DNA of 64,000 bases, from positions 33,311 to 97,310 of the forward strand of contig CAMBMO010000009.1 of NCBI GenBank assembly GCA_945868805.1, written 5' to 3'. The notes under the pieces are model-generated. The model saw only the letters and a program-made list of their open reading frames with translations. It did no database searches and was not told the origin of the DNA. Made by a program: the position numbers and the translations under genes. Origin of the DNA: Singulisphaera sp. GP187. GTDB taxonomy: Bacteria; Planctomycetota; Phycisphaerae; Phycisphaerales; SM1A02. Shown piece by piece: positions 39,468 to 48,440 of the stretch (the stretch's first letter is position 1; every line of letters begins with the position of its first letter).

Positions 39468-40950
39468 TTCACACGAACAACCCGCGAATTCGTTCTGTGG
39501 AAACACGCGCAGAGAATTCCTCTGGCAGGCCGGCGGCGCATTCACCAGCGTCGCACTCGCGGGCATGCTGGCGAAGGATGGTTTTCTGCAGAAGCAAGCG
39601 GTCGCCTTCGACGGCACAACGCCACTCGACACGCTCAGCTCAAACCCGCTCGCGGCGAGGGTCCCCCACTTTCCTGGCAAGGCGAAGTCGGTCATCTTTC
39701 TCTTTATGTATGGCGGTCCGAGCCATGTCGACACATTCGACTACAAGCCCGAACTCTATAAGTTCGATGGTCAAACGATTCAGGTCAAGACCAAAGGACG
39801 GGGTGGCGATAAGAGCGAAGGTCGAATCGTCGGACCCAAATGGAATTTCAAGAAGCACGGGCAATCGGGCGCATGGGTCAGCGACCTCTTTCCGCACTTG
39901 GCGACATGCGTCGACGACATGGCGTTCATCAAGAGTATGTATGCCGAGAGTCCTATCCACGGCAGTGCGATGCTGATGATGAATACCGGCAAGCTGCTCG
40001 GTGGCGCGCCATCAATGGGTTCGTGGGTGAATTACGGAATGGGATCGGTGAATCAGAATCTCCCTGGATTCGTTGTAATGCTCGATTCGACGGGCGGACC
40101 AATCAGTGGTGCGAAGAATTGGACGAGTGGATACATGCCTGCCTCGTATCAAGGCTGCGTGCTTCGCGGAAGTGGCGATCCCATTCTCGATCTCGCGACG
40201 CCCGCATCGAGAAATCAATCGACTCAGCGCAAACTGCTCGAACGACTGAAAATGTGGAACACGCGTCACGCGCTCTTGCGAAGTGGCAATCCAGATCTCG
40301 AAAGTCGTATCGAAAGCTACGAACTCGCATATCGCATGCAAGCGACTGCTCCCGAAGCGGTCGACATGTCGCTCGAATCTCCCGAGACAAAGACGCTGTA
40401 CGGCATCGATGAACCTCAGACCGAAGAGTTTGGGCGCAAGTGCCTGCTCGCACGAAGACTCGTCGAACGCGGGGTTCGATTCGTGCAGGTTTATTCGGGC
40501 GGATCCCACAACGATGCCAATTGGGATGCGCACGACGACTTGAAAAAGAACCACGACTACCACGCCGGGCGGACGGACAAGCCAATCGCGGCGCTCCTCA
40601 AGGACCTCAAGCGTCGCGGCATGCTCGACGAGACCCTCGTTGTCTGGGGCGGCGAGTTCGGTCGCCAGCCCACCGCCGAGTACGCCAAGGGCACCGGTCG
40701 CGATCACAATTCATGGGGATTCACAATGTGGATGGCCGGTGGCGGCATCAAGGGTGGAATCTCGGTCGGCGAAACGGACGAACTCGGATCGATCGGTGTT
40801 GGCGAACGATTCCATGTGAAACAACTTCACGCGACGATTCTGAATCAACTCGGAATCGATCCGAACGCGCTGAGCTATTTCTATGCAGGGCTCGATCAGA
40901 AACTTGTCGGCGTTGAAGGAGCCCAACCGATTCGACAAGTGATCGCGTAA
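39457..40950 (+). CDS. DUF1501 protein with Tat-like signal
   Basis: CGNTRREFLWQAGGAFTSVALAGML; IFLFMYGGPSHVDTFDYKPEL...GRTDKPIAALLKDLKRRGMLDETLVVWGGEFGRQPTAEYAKGTGRDHNSWGFTMWMAGGGIKGG. Confidence 0.95.
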   Translation: MSIDSHEQPANSFCGNTRREFLWQAGGAFTSVALAGMLAKDGFLQKQAVAFDGTTPLDTLSSNPLAARVPHFPGKAKSVIFLFMYGGPSHVDTFDYKPELYKFDGQTIQVKTKGRGGDKSEGRIVGPKWNFKKHGQSGAWVSDLFPHLATCVDDMAFIKSMYAESPIHGSAMLMMNTGKLLGGAPSMGSWVNYGMGSVNQNLPGFVVMLDSTGGPISGAKNWTSGYMPASYQGCVLRGSGDPILDLATPASRNQSTQRKLLERLKMWNTRHALLRSGNPDLESRIESYELAYRMQATAPEAVDMSLESPETKTLYGIDEPQTEEFGRKCLLARRLVERGVRFVQVYSGGSHNDANWDAHDDLKKNHDYHAGRTDKPIAALLKDLKRRGMLDETLVVWGGEFGRQPTAEYAKGTGRDHNSWGFTMWMAGGGIKGGISVGETDELGSIGVGERFHVKQLHATILNQLGIDPNALSYFYAGLDQKLVGVEGAQPIRQVIA

Positions 40951-41005
40951 CAGGCTACTGAAGCACACCCGATTCACTGGCGTTCCTCAGCCTCCGACCG
41001 TTGCG

Positions 41006-42151
41006 CTACTCAACCACAAACCGATGGGACATCCTGTGTCGATAGGTCTGACCGGGACGCAAAATGACATTGGGCCACCCCGCCACTCCCTGTTTATTGA
41101 TGCTGTCCGGAAACGCCTGAGACTCTAAGCAGAGCGCCTCGTTCTTGTCATAGGTAGCGCCGTTTTTCCCCGGCAGTCCGTCGAGAAAATTGCCTGAATA
41201 AAACTGTATGCCGGGCTGGTCGCTGGCGATCATCATGACGATGCCGGTCTTGGGACTTCGCAGCAGTGCGCACTCGCGAAGTCGATCGTGGTTCCCCTCA
41301 TCAATCACGAAGTTGTGGTCATATCCGCCCGGATCGTCCTTGGTCGCCGCAAGCTTTCCGAAATCCGCGCCAATCGTCTTCGCAACGCGAAAGTCCAGCG
41401 GAGTGCCCACCACCGACGCGATTTCTCCCGTCGTGATCAGCGTCGCATCCACCGGCGTGTACTTCGCCGCGGGAATACGAAGTTGGTGATCGAGAATCGA
41501 TCCCGAATCATGACCACCGAGGTTCCAATATGAGTGATGCACCAAGTTCACGACAGTCGGCGCGTCGGTCGTCGCTTCCATCGTGATGCGCAGTTCGTTC
41601 TGCGCAGAGAGCAAGTATGTCACCTTCGCAGTGCAAGTCCCAGGGAAACCCTCTTCCCCATCTTTACTGGTGTAGGTGAAGGCGACGAATGGATCGCCAT
41701 CCTTCGTTCCCGACACGCCACTCCAAAGAACTTTGTCGAAGCCCTTCGCGCCGCCGTGAAGCGAATTGGGACCATTGTTGCATGTGACTTGGCACGCCTT
41801 GCCGTCTATTGTGAACTGCCCCTTCGCAATTCGATTGGCACAGCGACCGGCGGTACAACCGAAGTACTGCGTGCGATCGACATAATCCTGCAATGTCGGC
41901 CGACCGAGCACGACATCGACGAGCGCCCCCTTCGAATCTGGCACCCAGAGTTCGGTGATGATCGTGCCATAGTCCGTGACCTTCATCTTCATGCCACTGG
42001 CCGTGGTCAGTGTCCACAGATGCGCTGGTTGACTATTGAATTCCCCCCAGGGGACGACCGTCACAGTTGCGTTCATAGATCCTTCCTTCTGCGTGTCGAT
42101 CACAGTTCCTGCCAGAGTCGCGGCAAGGACCGCGCAAACATTGAACATCAT
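41006..42151 (-). CDS. galM: Aldose 1-epimerase with putative N-terminal signal peptide
   Basis: MKVTDYGTIITELWVPDSKGALVDVVLGRPTLQDYVDRTQYFGCTAGRCANRIAKGQFTIDGK...NNGPNSLHGGAKGFDKVLWS...HHSYWNLGGHDSGSILDHQLRIPA; N-terminus MMFNVCAVLAATLAGTVIDTQKEGS. Confidence 0.93.
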   Translation of the reverse strand: MMFNVCAVLAATLAGTVIDTQKEGSMNATVTVVPWGEFNSQPAHLWTLTTASGMKMKVTDYGTIITELWVPDSKGALVDVVLGRPTLQDYVDRTQYFGCTAGRCANRIAKGQFTIDGKACQVTCNNGPNSLHGGAKGFDKVLWSGVSGTKDGDPFVAFTYTSKDGEEGFPGTCTAKVTYLLSAQNELRITMEATTDAPTVVNLVHHSYWNLGGHDSGSILDHQLRIPAAKYTPVDATLITTGEIASVVGTPLDFRVAKTIGADFGKLAATKDDPGGYDHNFVIDEGNHDRLRECALLRSPKTGIVMMIASDQPGIQFYSGNFLDGLPGKNGATYDKNEALCLESQAFPDSINKQGVAGWPNVILRPGQTYRHRMSHRFVVE

Positions 42152-43137
42152 GAGATTCCTTTCGTCTGCGTACGGACACGGCTCGCCGCGTACCGCCGTA
42201 GAAATTCGTCGCCCAAGACACCGATCAAGATCACGATTCCGATCACCGCGAACTCCGCGGTATCTGGCAACCAAGGTACGAGAGTGATCGCGTTGCGTAG
42301 GACCTGCATCACCGCCGCACCAATGATCACTCCGATCACGCTTCCTTCCCCTCCTGCGAGCCGATATCCGCCGAGAACCGCCGCTGCGATCGCGTACAAC
42401 TCGTAAAAGTTGCCGAAGTCGCTCGGTTGAGCGCTCCCGACATCGCACACAAACAGCAATCCACCGTACCCCGCGAGCAAACTGCAGATCGCATACGCCA
42501 ACACTTGCAATCGTGCGACTGGAATCCCACTGTGAAGCGCGGCACTCGGATTGCGCCCAAGTGCCTTCATCCATCTTCCCCAGACCGTGCGATTGAGGAA
42601 AATCATCGAGAGCACAGCGATGATCACCAGCGACAATACGGGCGCAGGAACCGCGAAGTGTTCGACCCATGGAATCGAGATTCGTCCATTGCCGAGCCAA
42701 CGAAGATCTTGGAATTGTCCTTGGAATCCTTGTGTCTGATCCTGAGTAATCCCCCTCGCGATGCCACGAAACATCAAGAGTCCACAAAGTGTCACCAAGA
42801 ACGGTTGAATGCGTCCGTACGCCACGAGCCCCCCCTGCAAGACGCCGATGGCAATCGACATCAACACGATCATCGCCACCGTCTCAGTCGGCGACCATCC
42901 CATCTGGGTCAACAGGTACGGCGTCAAAATGCCGGCGAGGCAGACGACACCGCCGATCGAGAGATCAATTCCAGCTGTCAAGATCACAAATCCCACACCA
43001 ACGCTGAGGATTCCAAAGAGCGCGGTCCGACGAAGCAGGTTTTCGATGTTGTACGCAGTCAGAAAGTTTGGCGAGAGAATCGCAGTCGCGACAATGATCG
43101 CGATCAAGATGCTGGCGATACCGATTGACTTCTTCAT
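42148..43137 (-). CDS. rbsC: Ribose-type sugar ABC transporter permease
   Basis: NIENLLRRTALFGILSVGVGFVILTAGIDLSIGGVVCLAGIL...LGGYRLAGGEGSVIGVIIGAAVMQVLRNAITL. Confidence 0.93.
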   Translation of the reverse strand: MKKSIGIASILIAIIVATAILSPNFLTAYNIENLLRRTALFGILSVGVGFVILTAGIDLSIGGVVCLAGILTPYLLTQMGWSPTETVAMIVLMSIAIGVLQGGLVAYGRIQPFLVTLCGLLMFRGIARGITQDQTQGFQGQFQDLRWLGNGRISIPWVEHFAVPAPVLSLVIIAVLSMIFLNRTVWGRWMKALGRNPSAALHSGIPVARLQVLAYAICSLLAGYGGLLFVCDVGSAQPSDFGNFYELYAIAAAVLGGYRLAGGEGSVIGVIIGAAVMQVLRNAITLVPWLPDTAEFAVIGIVILIGVLGDEFLRRYAASRVRTQTKGIS

Positions 43138-44675
43138 GCTGCGCACTCCTCGCGCTCGTGGACTGCCAGACGGGTGATCGACTCCTCGGTTGCATCCTGC
43201 GCCGACAACTCGCCAGTGATGCGACCATCGCGCATGACGATGATTCGGTCGCAGAGCAGAAGCAATTCTTCGATGTCACTCACCGCGCACAGCACCGCCG
43301 CGCCTCGATTCGCGCTCTCACGGATCAGCGCGTGGATTTCCGCACGTGCGCCGATATCGACTCCTCGACTCGGTTCGTCGAGCAGGAACACGGTCGGATC
43401 ACTCATCAACCACTTGGAGAGAACGATCTTCTGTTGATTGCCACCAGAGAAGAGTCGAGCCATACGCTCCTGCCGCACGGGTGAGATCCGCGTGAGATCG
43501 ATCATTCGCGAAACTCCCGCGCGCTCGGCCGAGGTCCGAATAAATCCCGCCATCGATTCGCGCGCGATTCGCACGATTGACGCATTGACGCAAAGCGAAT
43601 CCTCCGCAAAGAGGCCATCGCGTTGACGATCCTCGGGGACGAGTGCGATTCCCGCCCTCGTTGCATGCGCGGGTCGACCCCCTCGAAGAGCACGACCATC
43701 GATTTCCACGCTTCCCGCCAAGCGTCGATCAATTCCGAAAATCGAGCGCAAGACTTCCGTGCGACCCGCGCCGACGATTCCCGCCAGTCCGACGATTTCC
43801 CCCTTTCCGATCGAGAGATCGATCGACTCACTCGGGTGTGCCATGGTGCGAAGACCTCTCACTTGAAGTCGCACGGTTGCCGCGGCCTGACCGCGCGCGC
43901 TCGCCGCACCGTCCGACAGAGCAGTCTCAGCCAGCGCTACTTGCCGAATCGTTCCGACCATCGCCTGCACGAGCGCATCTCGGTTCAGCGCTGTCTTCGA
44001 AAATTCCGCAGTCACCGCGCCATCTCGCAAGACGACGGCTCGGTCCGCGCAGCGCATCACTTCGTCGAGCCTGTGGGTGATGTAGACGACTGCGACTCCT
44101 TGGTCAGCAAGGGTCCGAATCAGCCCGAGTAGACGACGAGTCTCGACCATGCTCAGACTGCTCGTGGGTTCATCCAGTATCAACACGCGGGCATCCATCG
44201 AAAGGGCCTTGGCCACCTCGACCATCTGACGATGCCCGATGGACAGACTCTCGACGGCGTGATCAGCTGAGATTTCCAATCCGACTCGGTCCATCCACTC
44301 GCGTGCCTGCCGATTGAGATCCCGCCCCCGCAGAAAGCCCCATCGATTTGGCTCGCGACCGAGAGCGATGTTTGAAGCGATATCCAAGTTTTCAGCAAGA
44401 TTCAGTTCTTGATGCACGAGGGCAATCCCAGCCCGCATCGCCTCGCGAACTCCGCGCAATCGCGTTGCCACCCCGTCGACATGCACCTCGCCAGAATCGT
44501 GCTCGATGACACCTGCAAGAATCTTCATGAGTGTGCTCTTCCCAGCACCATTAGCTCCGATCAGGGCCAAAATCTCTCCTCCACGAATATCCAGATCGAC
44601 TCCCCGCAGAGCTTGCACTCCTGCGAATCGCTTGCCCACTCCACGGCAACGCACGATCGGCGCAGATTCGATCAC
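43134..44675 (-). CDS. rbsA: Ribose-type sugar ABC transporter ATPase (duplicated ABC domain)
   Basis: VRCRGVGKRFAGVQALRGVDLDIRGGEILALIGANGAGKSTLMKILAGV...LSIGHRQMVEVAKALSMDARVLILDEPTSSLS...LFSGGNQQKIVLSKWLMSDPTVFLLDEPSRGVDIGA. Confidence 0.95.
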   Translation of the reverse strand: MIESAPIVRCRGVGKRFAGVQALRGVDLDIRGGEILALIGANGAGKSTLMKILAGVIEHDSGEVHVDGVATRLRGVREAMRAGIALVHQELNLAENLDIASNIALGREPNRWGFLRGRDLNRQAREWMDRVGLEISADHAVESLSIGHRQMVEVAKALSMDARVLILDEPTSSLSMVETRRLLGLIRTLADQGVAVVYITHRLDEVMRCADRAVVLRDGAVTAEFSKTALNRDALVQAMVGTIRQVALAETALSDGAASARGQAAATVRLQVRGLRTMAHPSESIDLSIGKGEIVGLAGIVGAGRTEVLRSIFGIDRRLAGSVEIDGRALRGGRPAHATRAGIALVPEDRQRDGLFAEDSLCVNASIVRIARESMAGFIRTSAERAGVSRMIDLTRISPVRQERMARLFSGGNQQKIVLSKWLMSDPTVFLLDEPSRGVDIGARAEIHALIRESANRGAAVLCAVSDIEELLLLCDRIIVMRDGRITGELSAQDATEESITRLAVHEREECAA

Positions 44676-45772
44676 TTCGCAGATTTCTCCGCGCCCCCCG
44701 CCAACGTCTTTTTCAAGTCCGCCTCGAACGCTTCGACATTCGCAGGAGTGATCGTCACCGCCGGGATGTCGACGAATCCGCTCGCGGGAAGCGCATCCGC
44801 CTTTCCCCGACAGAGTGCATCGAGCAGTTTCATGCTGCGGTATCCATAGTTGTACGGGTCCTGCACAACCGTGCCAACGACCGATCCATCTCGAATCCCA
44901 GCGAGCGTTTCGGGAGCCTCGTCGAAACCAACGACCTTGATCTTGCCGATCTTCCCTGCGCCGCGTAGTGCTTCGAGCGCAAGGACCGGGTTGTAGGTGA
45001 AGAGCCCGACGACGCACGCTAAGTTTGGATTCGCGCTCATCATGTCTTCGACATTCGCCTTCGCCTTCGCACGGTCGAATTGATCGGTCAGCGTGTTGAG
45101 AATCGTGTACTTGCCGACAGTCATCGGCGTGTTGGGATCCTCGACCCGCGATTCGTCGCGAGCACGACCGAAAATCTCGTCGACGGCACCCTGTCTACGA
45201 CGACGAGCATTGTCCTGCTCCAGTCGCCCGACGAAGATTGCGATTTCGCCGCCATCTGGAAGTGCTTCTTTCACCAGCTTTCCTGCCATCCGCCCCGCGT
45301 CGTAATTGTCGAGACCGATGTATGTCAACCGTGCGCTCGCGGGGGCGTCGCTGTCATGAGTGATCAAGAGTGTTCGACGCGCGACTTGATCGAGCACCTC
45401 GACTTGATTCGTCGGGTCGATTGGACTGACCGCGATGCCATCGATCCCCTGCGCAAGCAGATCTTCGAGCATCCGCTTCTGATCTGCGAGTCCCTCAGCT
45501 GGCATGTGAACCGTCACTGTCGCTCCGGTGTCAACGCCCGCTTGCTCCGCACCGCGTTGGGCGATCACCCAGAATTCCGCGATGCCGTTGGTGACGAACG
45601 CGATGCGTGGTTGTGCAGTTGGATTGACCGCATGCTCCTTCACGAGTCTCGCCTGGCGATCTCGCGGGGTCGCTCGCGGCGGTGAGTTCTTCGCGTCGCC
45701 ACACGACGTGCCATTCACCACCATCAGGACCAACACGCATCCCACCACCGCGCTCGACAGAACTCGCTTCAT
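44672..45772 (-). CDS. rbsB: Sugar ABC transporter substrate-binding lipoprotein (periplasmic-binding protein type 1)
   Basis: Lipobox-like VVNGTSCGD; RIAFVTNGIAEFWVIAQRGAEQAGVDTG...QGIDGIAVSPIDPTNQVEVLDQVA...VVGFDEAPETLAGIRDGSVVGTVVQDPYNYGY. Confidence 0.92.
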   Translation of the reverse strand: MKRVLSSAVVGCVLVLMVVNGTSCGDAKNSPPRATPRDRQARLVKEHAVNPTAQPRIAFVTNGIAEFWVIAQRGAEQAGVDTGATVTVHMPAEGLADQKRMLEDLLAQGIDGIAVSPIDPTNQVEVLDQVARRTLLITHDSDAPASARLTYIGLDNYDAGRMAGKLVKEALPDGGEIAIFVGRLEQDNARRRRQGAVDEIFGRARDESRVEDPNTPMTVGKYTILNTLTDQFDRAKAKANVEDMMSANPNLACVVGLFTYNPVLALEALRGAGKIGKIKVVGFDEAPETLAGIRDGSVVGTVVQDPYNYGYRSMKLLDALCRGKADALPASGFVDIPAVTITPANVEAFEADLKKTLAGGAEKSAK

Positions 45773-45794
45773 TGGTTGCTCCTTCGTTGTTCGA

Positions 45795-46559
45795 TCAGTC
45801 CACCGTCAGTCCGCCATTGACATGAATCGTCTGGCCCGTGATGAACCGAGACGCCTCACTCGCGAAGAAGACCACAGCGCCTCCGACATCGCTCGGAATC
45901 CCGAATTTCTTCCCCGGCAGAAGTTGCTCGTAGGCATCCTTCGATGCCTGCGGGACGTTGGCGTGACGCTCCACTGGAATCCACCCGGGGGCGACCGAAT
46001 TCACCGTGATGCTCCACGGCGCGAGTTCGGTCGCCATACTGCGCGTCCAACCGATCTGCGCTCCCTTCGCGGCGACATACGCGCTAAAATTGCCTACGCC
46101 GCGCGCAAAGTTTTCCGTCGTGATGTTGATGATCCGGCCGTGTCGCTGTTCTTTCATATGTGCGAGCGTCGCTCGCGTCAGAAGGAATGGACTCTTGACG
46201 AAGAAGTCGAGCATCGACTGATAGAAATCCCAGTCATACTCTTCGATGGATTTGTGCGGTTGTGCGGGGGTCGCGTTGATGACAATCGTGTCGATCGGTC
46301 CCAACTCCGCAACAATCTCGCCACACATTCGATCCACATCAGCCTCGTCGATGGAGTTGCCTCGGAAGAGTTCCCCCTTGAAACCCGCTGCCTTGAACTG
46401 TGCCAGTGTCTCTTGGGCGATTTCAGCACCATTGCAATAATTCAGTGCGACCGTCGCGCCCGCATCCCCGAGCGCAAATGCCATCGCCTTTCCCAGACCC
46501 TTGCTACTTCCAGTCACAAGGACAACTTGTCCGTCGAGCCGGAATGTCGGAATATTCAT
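45795..46559 (-). CDS. Short-chain dehydrogenase/reductase
   Basis: FRLDGQVVLVTGSSKGLGKAMAFALGDAGATVALNY...NFSAYVAAKGAQIGWTRSMATELAPWSITVNSVAPGWI...FITGQTIHVNGGLTVD. Confidence 0.93.
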   Translation of the reverse strand: MNIPTFRLDGQVVLVTGSSKGLGKAMAFALGDAGATVALNYCNGAEIAQETLAQFKAAGFKGELFRGNSIDEADVDRMCGEIVAELGPIDTIVINATPAQPHKSIEEYDWDFYQSMLDFFVKSPFLLTRATLAHMKEQRHGRIINITTENFARGVGNFSAYVAAKGAQIGWTRSMATELAPWSITVNSVAPGWIPVERHANVPQASKDAYEQLLPGKKFGIPSDVGGAVVFFASEASRFITGQTIHVNGGLTVD

Positions 46560-46643
46560 CGCCTCATTCGTCATCGCCATGGTGGAAACGAAGGCTACCT
46601 CGATACCATCACAGTGACTCGACCGCACCTACAGGAGAATCCC

Positions 46644-47054
46644 ATGGCCGACACGACAACGCCGTCCACCTGCTCCGAAACTTCCCGTCTCGACAAATTG
46701 GAGGCATCGTTGAGCCGAGTCAAGAAGTGGCTCTACATCAGCCTCGTGATCATCGTCGCATTGATTGCGTACGGCTTGGGGCAATCCTCGATGAAAGGAA
46801 ACGCAAACGCTGGTCCAGAGGCTGAGGCACGCTCTCAAAGAATGGATCCGGGAGCCCGACAGGACAGGCCCCGAACGCCAGTCATGACAGGAATGACGGG
46901 AATGACAGACGCAATGAGGGACGCTCGCAGAGACACTGCCAGAGAAACTGCCAGAGACACTGGAAGAGTCGATGGCGGAGACGGAAGGACAAACGGCCCG
47001 CAGAACGACAATTCACCGCGAGGACCAGCCCCAGTTCCCACTGACACCAAATAG
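46644..47054 (+). CDS. Small single-TM protein with repetitive polar C-terminus
   Basis: SD-like aggaga upstream of ATG 46644; KKWLYISLVIIVALIAYGLGQS TM; MTGMTGMTDAMRDARRDTARETARDTGR. Confidence 0.65.
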   Translation: MADTTTPSTCSETSRLDKLEASLSRVKKWLYISLVIIVALIAYGLGQSSMKGNANAGPEAEARSQRMDPGARQDRPRTPVMTGMTGMTDAMRDARRDTARETARDTGRVDGGDGRTNGPQNDNSPRGPAPVPTDTK

Positions 47055-47097
47055 CTCGACGTTCGCCTGCGTGCTCGGCTCCATCAACCCCGACCAT

Positions 47098-47601
47098 TCA
47101 CCTCAACTGCGTGATAAGTACGACGAGCTGTGCCGGGCTTAACTCGCCGCCATCCCAGTTCGCCACGCACTGCGCCTTGGAGATTCCCTTGTACAGCTTG
47201 TGACCGTCGAAGTTGAAGAGGCACTTCGCCTGACTGATCCCTTCATAGATCTTTCCGTCACCAAATGTGTAAAGACACTTCGCTTGTGAGATTCCTTCGT
47301 AGACCTTGTCATCAGCGAGATTGAAGAGGCATTTCGCCTTCGAGATGCCCTCGTAAATCTTGCTTCCAGAGATGTTGTAAAGCGCCTTCGCCTGCGAGAT
47401 ACCCTCGTAGACCTTGTCGTCCTTAAAATTCAACAAACATTTCGCCTTTGAAATCCCCGAGTACGCCTTGATGCTTCCGGCGACGATGGATGGGCTGCTG
47501 GTTGTCAAGATCGATGATTCCTCCAGCGCGGAAATGATGGACGAGTTCCCCACCGTGAGAATCCCGCAGAGAAGGGCGATCGTTCCCAAGTGCATCGGCA
47601 T
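47098..47601 (-). CDS. Secreted 18-aa-repeat protein
   Basis: Signal-like MPMHLGTIALLCGILTVGNSS; six repeats of consensus K(I/V)YEGIS(K/Q)AKCL(F/Y)NFxDx. Confidence 0.8.
   Translation of the reverse strand: MPMHLGTIALLCGILTVGNSSIISALEESSILTTSSPSIVAGSIKAYSGISKAKCLLNFKDDKVYEGISQAKALYNISGSKIYEGISKAKCLFNLADDKVYEGISQAKCLYTFGDGKIYEGISQAKCLFNFDGHKLYKGISKAQCVANWDGGELSPAQLVVLITQLR
47146..47469 (-). repeat. 6 x 54-bp coding tandem repeat
   Basis: Residues 45-152 of the ORF divide cleanly into six 18-residue units. Confidence 0.9.
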
Positions 47602-47693
47602 CAGCGTACGCCACTGGTGGCACGAAACGCATGATTTCTCCCAATCCCAGCCAGAACTCTTGCATTTCCAGCCCTTTGGAGCATCTTGCCTTC

Positions 47694-48440
47694 ATGCTCG
47701 CCCGTAGTTCCGCCAGCACGGTTTTCCCATTGCTCCTCACGCTTTCCGCGAGCGGTGGTGTGATTGAGGTCGGGGCAAGTCGCGACACCACGCTTTACGA
47801 GAGTGCCACCGGCGCCATTGGCAATGGTTCGGGGCAGTTTCTCTTTGCAGGAACGACCAATCAGCCACAACTGCGCAGAGCGATCTTCGCCTTCGAGCCG
47901 AACTCGCTGCTCCCGGAGAATGCGATTGTTCTTGGCGTCTCACTACGCCTTCATCTCGCATCGATGAGCACGCTGAGCAGTCACCTTTCGCTCTACCGAA
48001 TGAATTCGAACTGGAATGAAGGATCCAGCGATGCTGCCGGCAATGAGGGCAGTGGTGCGCCGGCGCTCGTCGGCGATGCGACCTGGATCCACTCTTCGAA
48101 TCCAGGATTGCTTTGGAATACACCAGGTGGCGACTTCGACCCCAACTCGATTGGCAGTGCAATCGTTGGAGATGTTGGCTTCTATTCGTGGACATCTGCC
48201 GACATGCTCTCCGACGTCCAAGCTTGGATCATGAATCCGCAGAGTTCCTTTGGCTGGATGCTGCGGGGAGACGAATCGACGGCGGGTACGGCACGTCGCT
48301 TCGATTCGAGCGAATCACTCGACAGCTCGCTGGTGCCGACACTCGTCATCGAATACACGCTTGTCCCGGCGCCAGGGGCGATCGCACTTCTTCTGCTCTC
48401 TTCGGCGTTTGCGAAACCGACTCGGAGGCGACGAGCCTGA
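47694..48440 (+). CDS. PEP-CTERM-type secreted protein (DNRLRE-like)
   Basis: GASRDTTLYESATGAIGNGSGQFLFAGTTNQPQLRRAIFAFE...; C-terminus VPAPGAIALLLLSSAFAKPTRRRRA. Confidence 0.82.
   Translation: MLARSSASTVFPLLLTLSASGGVIEVGASRDTTLYESATGAIGNGSGQFLFAGTTNQPQLRRAIFAFEPNSLLPENAIVLGVSLRLHLASMSTLSSHLSLYRMNSNWNEGSSDAAGNEGSGAPALVGDATWIHSSNPGLLWNTPGGDFDPNSIGSAIVGDVGFYSWTSADMLSDVQAWIMNPQSSFGWMLRGDESTAGTARRFDSSESLDSSLVPTLVIEYTLVPAPGAIALLLLSSAFAKPTRRRRA

Noticed and set aside
42152-42787. N-terminal part of the 593-aa minus ORF containing galM
   Set aside because: Out-of-frame overlap with rbsC; the real galM start is the ATGA-coupled ATG at 42151.
45528-46643. N-terminal part of the 508-aa + ORF 45528..47054
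   Set aside because: Antisense to rbsB and the SDR; the plausible gene begins at ATG 46644 with an SD.
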